Below, in pieces: positions 59,205 through 64,000 of a stretch of DNA of 64,000 nucleotides; positions within the stretch are counted from its first letter, which is position 1, and the number at the start of each line of letters is the position of its first letter. The stretch is taken from the NCBI GenBank assembly GCA_014379595.1, contig JACMLM010000040.1, positions 101,228 to 165,227 on the forward strand, in the 5' to 3' direction. Origin of the DNA: Anaerolineales bacterium. GTDB lineage: Bacteria > Chloroflexota > Anaerolineae > Anaerolineales > Villigracilaceae. The notes beneath the pieces are model-generated. The model made no database searches. It was not told the DNA's origin and worked only from the letters and a program-made list of their open reading frames with translations. A program made the translations under genes and the position numbers.

Positions 59205-60191
59205 TTATTTCATCTCTCCGCTTCTCAATTCTTTTTCGTACAGCGCAAATTCACCCGCCACATACATGCCTGCCCGTTCATAGAGGCGTGTGGCTCCTGT
59301 GAGGTTGGCCGAATCAACGCCCAGACCTATGGTGGTCACACCACGTTTGTAAAACTCACCAAAGGTCCCATGCATTAGAGCGATACCAAGACCTTTACCA
59401 CGCCACGGGCGGCGGACAGCAATGGTTCCAATCCAGCCAATTCCTTTTCGGAGGCGGTTCTGCGAAAAACCTGCTACTTCGTTCCGATCCCAGGCGATCA
59501 TCCACAGAGTGGGGTCAAAATTTGGATTGCCAAATTTTCCATGAGACCATTCTTCATACGTTCGATCATGGCTGCCCCAATGGTCACGGAAGGCTTCATT
59601 GTCTGCCTCCCAGACTGCAACTGCATATTCATCTTTGTTGAATGGCCGGAGTTCAATGCCAGCAGGGAAGGTCACAGGGAGAGGAGCTTCCTGCAATTTA
59701 ATTTCCATGCGCCAATAATAGCGTACGGGAGAGTAGCCATTATTTTGAAGCAGGCTGTGTCCTTCTTTGTCTTTGTTATTAACCAAACTTTGGATACAAA
59801 CCCGTGCATCAGGTGCGGCAAGTCTTATTTCAGCCTGTGCGCGCTCGTCTATTTTTTCGAGTAGTGAGGAACCAATACCCAGCCCTCTGAATTCTGGATG
59901 GACACATCCATCTGCTTTAAGTTTATAGTGACCACTCTCATTATAGAATTCTTCGCTGCCAACCAGACGTCCATCACGAGTTTCTACAACAAAAACGTCG
60001 CGCTGAATGTTGAAGCCTTCGCTTTTCCACTCATTTGCCATCTCTTCAGCGGTAAGCACAAAAAGCGAATCGCCTTCCATTTCCGCAACATCATGACTGA
60101 GTTTTGCCACAGCGTTGATATCTGTCCAATGGGCAGGGCGTATGGTCAGGCCAGGGTCCAGATAAGTTTTTCCAGTGATAATAATCTCCAT
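59205..60191 (-). CDS. double GNAT-domain acetyltransferase, MshD-like
   Basis: 328 residues with two GNAT folds: N-terminal (LTIRPAHWTDINAVAKLSHD; CoA loop EFRGLGIGSSLLE near 100) and C-terminal (GWIGTIAVRRPWRGKGLGIA, near 260, with intact acetyl-CoA loop). The tandem layout is that of MshD-like enzymes; mycothiol itself is not expected here. Substrate unknown. Copy B of the dispersed repeat lies 26 bases upstream of the ATG. Confidence 0.82.
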   Translation of the reverse strand: MEIIITGKTYLDPGLTIRPAHWTDINAVAKLSHDVAEMEGDSLFVLTAEEMANEWKSEGFNIQRDVFVVETRDGRLVGSEEFYNESGHYKLKADGCVHPEFRGLGIGSSLLEKIDERAQAEIRLAAPDARVCIQSLVNNKDKEGHSLLQNNGYSPVRYYWRMEIKLQEAPLPVTFPAGIELRPFNKDEYAVAVWEADNEAFRDHWGSHDRTYEEWSHGKFGNPNFDPTLWMIAWDRNEVAGFSQNRLRKGIGWIGTIAVRRPWRGKGLGIALMHGTFGEFYKRGVTTIGLGVDSANLTGATRLYERAGMYVAGEFALYEKELRSGEMK

Positions 60192-60600
60192 TTATTCTTA
60201 ATGAGACAACTTACGCGAAGTGACTAGCTTATCAATCCTCATTAGTGGACTCGATTTGCCTCTCACTTCATGATTGCATATTATGTAAATCAACTTCTTT
60301 GTTGTTAACAATTGTATGTAGTTTTCATTTAGTTTAATAATTTTGGCCCGCATAGTTACTAGGTTGTCTCCTTGTAACCTATTTTACCCCTAGGTGACGG
60401 CTGCTTTAGGTGTTCCCGGATAACATTCGTATTTCATACTCACATGCTTGCTGAAACTCTGTCAGCGTAAAACAGTACTAGGTGAGGATAAGTTGATTAC
60501 CACCCGCATTGAATTTTTTAGAATAGGGTCAGTGGGCTTGCGTAGGATATCAGGATAGACATAAAGTGTATAATGAAAATAACAATCTACAGTAAACAAT
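60192..60600. other. intergenic, 409 bases: dispersed repeat and TIR promoter
   Basis: Contains dispersed-repeat copy B (60217-60269) and, at the right end, a TATAAT (60569-60574) for the TIR gene with no clear -35 and no ribosome-binding site near 60601. The middle (60280-60560) shows no coding sequence or structure I can support. Confidence 0.5.
60217..60269 (-). repeat. two-copy dispersed repeat, copy B
   Basis: Shares the ends GAAGTGAGAGGCAA and GATTGATAAGCTAGTC (minus strand) with 27320-27373. Here GAAGTGA and TCACTTC at 60217-60223 and 60263-60269 pair into a stem. It lies in the leader of the GNAT gene. Confidence 0.5.
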
Positions 60601-61719
60601 ATGTCCAAAGACATCTTCATCTCCTACTCTCGCCGCGATCAGGAATTCGTCACGCACCTTGCATCCGATTTGGACGCGCAAGTCGCGGGTGTGTGGTTTG
60701 ACCAGTCCACAATTCAGCCGGGGCAAAAGTGGCATGATGAGATCATGGAAGGTATCAACGAATGCAAAGCTTTTATCCTTGTCCTGTCTCCTGATGCAGC
60801 ACAATCAAAATATGTGCTGGAAGAAGTGAGGAAAGCGCTGGAACTTGGTAAAACGATTTTCCCCATTCTGTATCGCCCCGCACAATGGACGAACGAATTT
60901 GAGTCACTCGTGAACGAAATCCAAACGCTGGACTTGCGCTCAGGTAGTTATACAGATAATTTTTATAAGCTTGTAGATGGTCTCGTCGAGGCAGGCGCCG
61001 TAAAGGCAATGGGAGAAAGACCATTTCTTCGCCAAGCCACACAACCACCTTTGAATATCGTCTTCAGCAAAATCCCTGGCTGGGCATTTGCATGGGGTCT
61101 GGGCTGGCTCGTCTTTTGGGTCATTGGAGCTATTATCTTACTCGTCATCAATGTAAGGCAGGGGGATTTGGACGGCAATGGGGTACTCTTACATATTTTT
61201 TTATTGATTGGCGGCGGAATCGGCGGCTTGGCTGGCGGGTTGATCGCAGGTCTATTCACCATGCTTGCATTACGACCCAATGCGCCGAGTATTTCATGGA
61301 AACATATGTCGCCCACGATTCGCATTTGGGGTGTCAGTGGTCCGCTTGGGATGATAGTCTCTGGCTTAATCACAACTTTGGCAATGGCAATTGGCGTAAT
61401 TAGTGTTCAAAATGCAGAGACAAGTTGTGAAGGTCTTATCTTCAGCGAATGTGTTGGAACCGGGCTTGGCAGCGCCCTCGGAGAAGGATTCGTGTTTTTG
61501 TTTGCCATACTATTCGTATTTCTGCTTAGTGTGATCGTAGCATGGTTTTTAACAGGCATCTTTGCAGGTTGGCAGGCAGTCCGTCACATCCGCAGGCTGG
61601 AGCCGGGTATCACGAATAAACAGGGCTGGAAGGTTTCAACAGGTTGGGGGTGCGGTGCCATCGTCGCGGTGGTTGTGATGGGCATTTCCATGTTCATCAT
61701 TTCGTTCGCGTTGGAGTAA
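60601..61719 (+). CDS. TIR-domain protein with six-helix membrane C-terminus
   Basis: 372 residues. The TIR_2 domain (1-140): KDIFISYSRRDQEFVTHLAS, the FDQSTIQPGQKWHDEI box, LVLSPDAAQSKYVLEEVRKA with the conserved Glu, and FPILY. Then about six membrane helices (155-370) rich in Gly. Prokaryotic TIR domains are often NAD-cleaving defence effectors, sometimes membrane-linked; the catalytic Glu region is plausible here, but no partner gene is adjacent. Alternatives are signalling roles. Confidence 0.82.
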   Translation: MSKDIFISYSRRDQEFVTHLASDLDAQVAGVWFDQSTIQPGQKWHDEIMEGINECKAFILVLSPDAAQSKYVLEEVRKALELGKTIFPILYRPAQWTNEFESLVNEIQTLDLRSGSYTDNFYKLVDGLVEAGAVKAMGERPFLRQATQPPLNIVFSKIPGWAFAWGLGWLVFWVIGAIILLVINVRQGDLDGNGVLLHIFLLIGGGIGGLAGGLIAGLFTMLALRPNAPSISWKHMSPTIRIWGVSGPLGMIVSGLITTLAMAIGVISVQNAETSCEGLIFSECVGTGLGSALGEGFVFLFAILFVFLLSVIVAWFLTGIFAGWQAVRHIRRLEPGITNKQGWKVSTGWGCGAIVAVVVMGISMFIISFALE

Positions 61720-61830
61720 TAAATGATCATCACGAAAGAAGTTATTATGAAGCCAATCTCTCAATATTTATGAGCCTAAAAAATTCCTATATAATCCCCT
61801 AAGTTGCCTTGCAACCTCAAACGCTTTATG

Positions 61831-61892
61831 TATAATGGTACTTGTCTGTCGTTAGGGTGCCCCCCTCACCCTAATGGCAGGCATTTTGTTTT
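61831..61892 (+). terminator. hairpin terminator preceded by a -10 element
   Basis: GTCTGTCGTTAGGGTG pairs with 61867-61882 over 16 positions (a few wobbles) with loop CCCCCCT, then ATTTTGTTTT. It ends the TIR gene transcript. Just upstream are TTGCAA (61809-61814), a 16-base spacer and TATAAT (61831-61836), which would make a very short RNA consisting mainly of the hairpin. Confidence 0.6.
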
Positions 61893-61897
61893 AAGCA

Positions 61898-62395
61898 CTA
61901 GAATGCTGAGCGGCCAGCCAGGCTCACCCATAAAGACTTAAACACGTTTCTAGTTCTGGGGGTAAACGCATCTTTGAATTCACCTGCATAATCTGTTTTT
62001 ATCAAAAAGGATATATGGCGCATGGCATGTGCTATCACCTGCTTTTCAAGCCCTTCCTTCGAACGCGGCTTGCCTGTGGCAATATTGATCTTTCTTACCT
62101 CCTTGAGCGGCAGGTTCTTTATGCTTCCCTTGCCAAACTGGAGTTCATCAGAATAAGCGATATAGGTCAACACAATTTTACTGGGAGGTTCATAACGCCA
62201 ACTGGTGGAATGGATCACAAATTCCTTGTGCACTTCACCAGCCGAAGTTTGAAGTTTCTGCTTCCGCTGGATAAGAGCTTGAATTAATGCATCTGGGTCT
62301 TCGCCCTTTTGGCTTAGGTCCACTAGCTTGCGCTGATAACGAACTGTATCCTTCATGATCCGCAGATAGTACATTTCAATAAAAGTTTTCATCAC
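61898..62395 (-). CDS. hypothetical protein, 165 aa
   Basis: Not recognised. An alpha-helical, Lys-rich N-terminus (IMKDTVRYQRKLVDLSQKGE) is followed by a strand-rich centre (EFVIHSTSWRYEPPSKIVLT) and a conserved-looking HAMRHISFLIKTDYAGEFKD. Its ATG overlaps the stop of the GSP17M-like gene upstream (ATGA, 62392-62395), so the two form an operon. Soluble. Confidence 0.6.
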   Translation of the reverse strand: MMKTFIEMYYLRIMKDTVRYQRKLVDLSQKGEDPDALIQALIQRKQKLQTSAGEVHKEFVIHSTSWRYEPPSKIVLTYIAYSDELQFGKGSIKNLPLKEVRKINIATGKPRSKEGLEKQVIAHAMRHISFLIKTDYAGEFKDAFTPRTRNVFKSLWVSLAGRSAF

Positions 62396-62835
62396 ATCTG
62401 CGCTCTTTCACGTTGACCCTCTTGCACTTGGGATGGATAGGGTAGGCAGGTATCTGCTGATATAAGAATATCGCCTCTTTTCAACCCTCCGATATAGATC
62501 TCAGCTTCTTCTTCAGAGAACCCTTCATGCATCAATGCACTAGAGAAGCTGCTATAAACTTTGGTCTCCAGCATGGTAAATACTTTCACGGCTAAGGGTC
62601 CACAAGCAATAACAGGACCGACCTCTGGCGATGCAAAAGAAAAAGCACCCAGCCCGCATAAAAAACCAATAAAACCGTAGTTCGTAAAATCTAAGTAGGG
62701 AGCTACCCTCAACTCCACCATGCCGCTATCGCGTACCACCAAACTAATATCGCTTGAGTCCACCCCATACTTTTCCAAAACTTCGATAGACCGTTTTGCA
62801 TTCTGTTGGTCAAAGAGTCCCACTATCTTATTCAT
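62392..62835 (-). CDS. GSP17M/YflT-like stress protein
   Basis: 147 residues: IVGLFDQQNAKRSIEVLEKY, VDSSDISLVVRDS, a glycine-rich hydrophobic segment (IGFLCGLGAFSFASPEVGPV) and the end LMHEGFSEEEAEIYIGGLKR. This is the full general-stress-17M layout; compare the short form at 28407-28766. GAGGAG precedes the ATG. It probably responds to stress, mechanism unknown. Translationally coupled to the 165-aa gene. Confidence 0.75.
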   Translation of the reverse strand: MNKIVGLFDQQNAKRSIEVLEKYGVDSSDISLVVRDSGMVELRVAPYLDFTNYGFIGFLCGLGAFSFASPEVGPVIACGPLAVKVFTMLETKVYSSFSSALMHEGFSEEEAEIYIGGLKRGDILISADTCLPYPSQVQEGQRERAQM

Positions 62836-62940
62836 GTTTTCTCCTCAAAGGCCATGTCAATTTAGAATTGTATTGTTTTTATGCTCACAAATAGTAAAGG
62901 TCTTGAATCCTGGGATTCTAGAACTTTTGTGTACACAAAG

Positions 62941-63156
62941 TTACACGCGTTCTGCTTCCATGCTTTCCTGCAATGCATCCTGGTTCACAACGTTCATCGC
63001 AACCTTAGTCAACTTTTCGTCTGCTGCCTTCTCTTCATTCAAGTGATTCTCATTGATCACTTTCGGTAATGCCTTGGTGATCTGGGTCTCGGCACTGTAC
63101 ATATCTTTTAAGTGATCCACATACAGGTCTTTGAGTGATTCGATTTTAGTTGTCAT
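62941..63156 (-). pseudogene. DUF892 (YciE-like ferritin-fold) gene with internal deletion
   Basis: 71 residues from the ATG at 63156. The N-terminal IESLKDLYVDHLKDMYSAET and ITKALPKV match the start of YciE/DUF892 ferritin-like proteins; then, without the central two helices (about 100 residues), comes LNEEKAADEKLTKVAMNVVN, the family's C-terminal helix. The internal loss would destroy the four-helix metal site. A further 33 codons upstream are open but lack a site. Confidence 0.65.
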
Positions 63157-63341
63157 TTTGTCACATGGTAGCATCAGCTTCCTAAAAAACACCCAAACCC
63201 CCACTAAATAAATACAAAATATTTTCCTGAATATGGTCACTCTATTCTTTGGCACTCACTGTTTTCTTATACTTGCATACAAGCGCGTTTTCCTGTATGC
63301 TTATCCCAACAGATTATTTCATATATTCACAGGAGAAAAAA

Positions 63342-63740
63342 ATGGCAACTTTATATGGAAGCATTGGCGGGCCAGCAGCTACAACCAAGCGCAGCACATC
63401 AGGCTGGGATCAGATCAAGGATTTTCTAGGAAAGGTGGCGGCGCATGTCCCCTCTGAGGTGATCGCCATTTACACCATCGGCAAAACGATGAGCTCCGGG
63501 CAGGGCGGGCTCGAACCGATCTGGACCTTGATCTGTTGGGGGCTTTCGATATTTTTACGCTGGATGGGAACCGATGGAGAAGGGAAGCGCATGAATGTGG
63601 TCTTGAGCGCAATTGCTTTCCCGATCTGGGCAGTGGCTATGGGCGGCACTATTCTGGGCTGGGCACCGCCCGAACCGATTCCTGGTTGGGCCATCCTCAT
63701 CTTTTCTGTGATCGCAGGAGCTTTATATAACGATAAGTAG
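63342..63740 (+). CDS. hypothetical membrane protein, 132 aa
   Basis: From the ATG at 63342 (AGGAGAAAAAA upstream; the longer frame from 63249 is rejected), a polar start (MATLYGSIGGPAATTKRSTS) is followed by three hydrophobic segments (about 43-55, 62-70 and 90-130) and ends GALYNDK. Not recognised. It lies between two decayed pieces of DUF892 genes, facing away from the left one. A GC-rich hairpin follows. Confidence 0.65.
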   Translation: MATLYGSIGGPAATTKRSTSGWDQIKDFLGKVAAHVPSEVIAIYTIGKTMSSGQGGLEPIWTLICWGLSIFLRWMGTDGEGKRMNVVLSAIAFPIWAVAMGGTILGWAPPEPIPGWAILIFSVIAGALYNDK

Positions 63741-63768
63741 ATAAAGTCTTTACAGTGATCTTTTTCTG

Positions 63769-63804
63769 TGCGGCTCGCGCACCTTAAAAAGTTTTCGAGC
63801 CGCA
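63769..63804 (+). terminator. hairpin after the 132-aa gene
   Basis: GCGGCTCG (63770-63777) pairs with CGAGCCGC (63796-63803) around an 18-base loop, 29 bases after the stop; the following ATTTGATT is a weak T-run. Confidence 0.5.
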
Positions 63805-63869
63805 TTTGATTGAAGCTGATCCAGGAGAGCTATAGAGTACAAGTTTTTTCGTTTTTATTTGGATGAGCT

Positions 63870-63920
63870 TTATCGCTTGAAGAAGAGAAGGCAGCAGATG
63901 AAAAGCCTGCCGAACAATAA
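63870..63920 (+). pseudogene. DUF892 C-terminal remnant
   Basis: The frame LSLEEEKAADEKPAEQ-stop matches the C-terminal helix of DUF892/YciE proteins (EEEKAADEKLT). A stop lies just upstream in frame and the rest of the gene is missing. It is on the opposite strand to the deleted DUF892 copy at 62941-63156. GACGCAGATGAACGCAGAT just downstream is a common type of short dispersed sequence. Confidence 0.45.
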
Positions 63921-64000
63921 ATATACATAATTAACCCTGAATTAAATTTGGACGCAGATGAACGCAGATTTTAGCTGACACCTGCACTTGCGCCAGGTGC

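Noticed and set aside
1..64000. CRISPR array, phage block or integron
   Set aside because: No regularly spaced direct repeats, no integrase, capsid or terminase-like genes were seen.
1..64000. tRNA or rRNA genes
   Set aside because: No cloverleaf with GTTCRANYC-type T-loop or rRNA core sequence was recognised by eye; a tRNA search tool would be decisive.

Overview
The window looks like part of a bacterial chromosome of moderate GC content, most likely from the Chloroflexota (Anaerolineae-like). That assignment is an inference from gene content: copper nitrite reductase, ATP-dependent PEP carboxykinase, L32/FabD, HflX, TrmFO, many PAS/GGDEF proteins and many small stress proteins. No rRNA, tRNA, CRISPR array, integrase or intact transposase was seen.

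Layout. From 1 to about 37.9 kb nearly every gene is on the minus strand. 1-17.4 kb holds a UbiA prenyltransferase, two CPBP membrane proteases, a P1B metal ATPase, two alpha/beta hydrolases, a Ca2+-type P2 ATPase, an SDR, a zinc alcohol dehydrogenase, a membrane-anchored NirK nitrite reductase behind a CRP/FNR-type palindrome, and a CoA-transferase. 17.4-29.3 kb is rich in small stress-type genes (HU, CBS pair, CsbD, GlsB/YeaQ, YggT, DUF5661, GSP17M/YflT-like, RidA-like, SRPBCC), several of them tiny membrane ORFs of 19-50 codons. Interleaved at 20.9-36.7 kb is a signalling block: a lone receiver, two PAS-GGDEF proteins, a membrane GGDEF, a seven-PAS GAF HD-GYP protein, and a NarX/NarL-type two-component pair. 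38-51.8 kb carries housekeeping genes (rpmF, fabD, pckA, hflX, trmFO) with a PLD lipoprotein, a SET protein, an acyltransferase and a degenerate kinase fused to a TolB-like propeller. 51.8-64 kb is accessory: a CNNM/CBS protein, a GC-rich terpene-cyclase-fold protein, a nucleotidyltransferase, an ABC exporter, a CPA1 antiporter, a second CsbD gene with a conserved upstream block, a double GNAT protein, a membrane TIR protein, and remnants of DUF892 ferritin-like genes.

The most notable pattern is a roughly 70-base module found five times (about 1424-1493, 18878-18948, 21273-21344, 24876-24947, 34367-34436). Each copy has a long palindrome with compensating or wobble changes in its arms, a constant CATC in the loop, a second small palindrome built around CCACTTGGGGGA (second C replaced by T in copy 3), and a TAnnAT hexamer 6-7 bases outside the big palindrome, always on the minus-strand downstream side. 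Spacing places the loop GATG (minus strand) at -35 and the hexamer at -10. I read it as a shared operator-promoter driving a lone receiver, a PAS-GAF-GGDEF, the PAS-HD-GYP protein and two tiny membrane proteins, that is a c-di-GMP/stress regulon. A structured RNA or terminator is the alternative. A different block of about 42 bases is shared upstream of two of the three CsbD paralogues.
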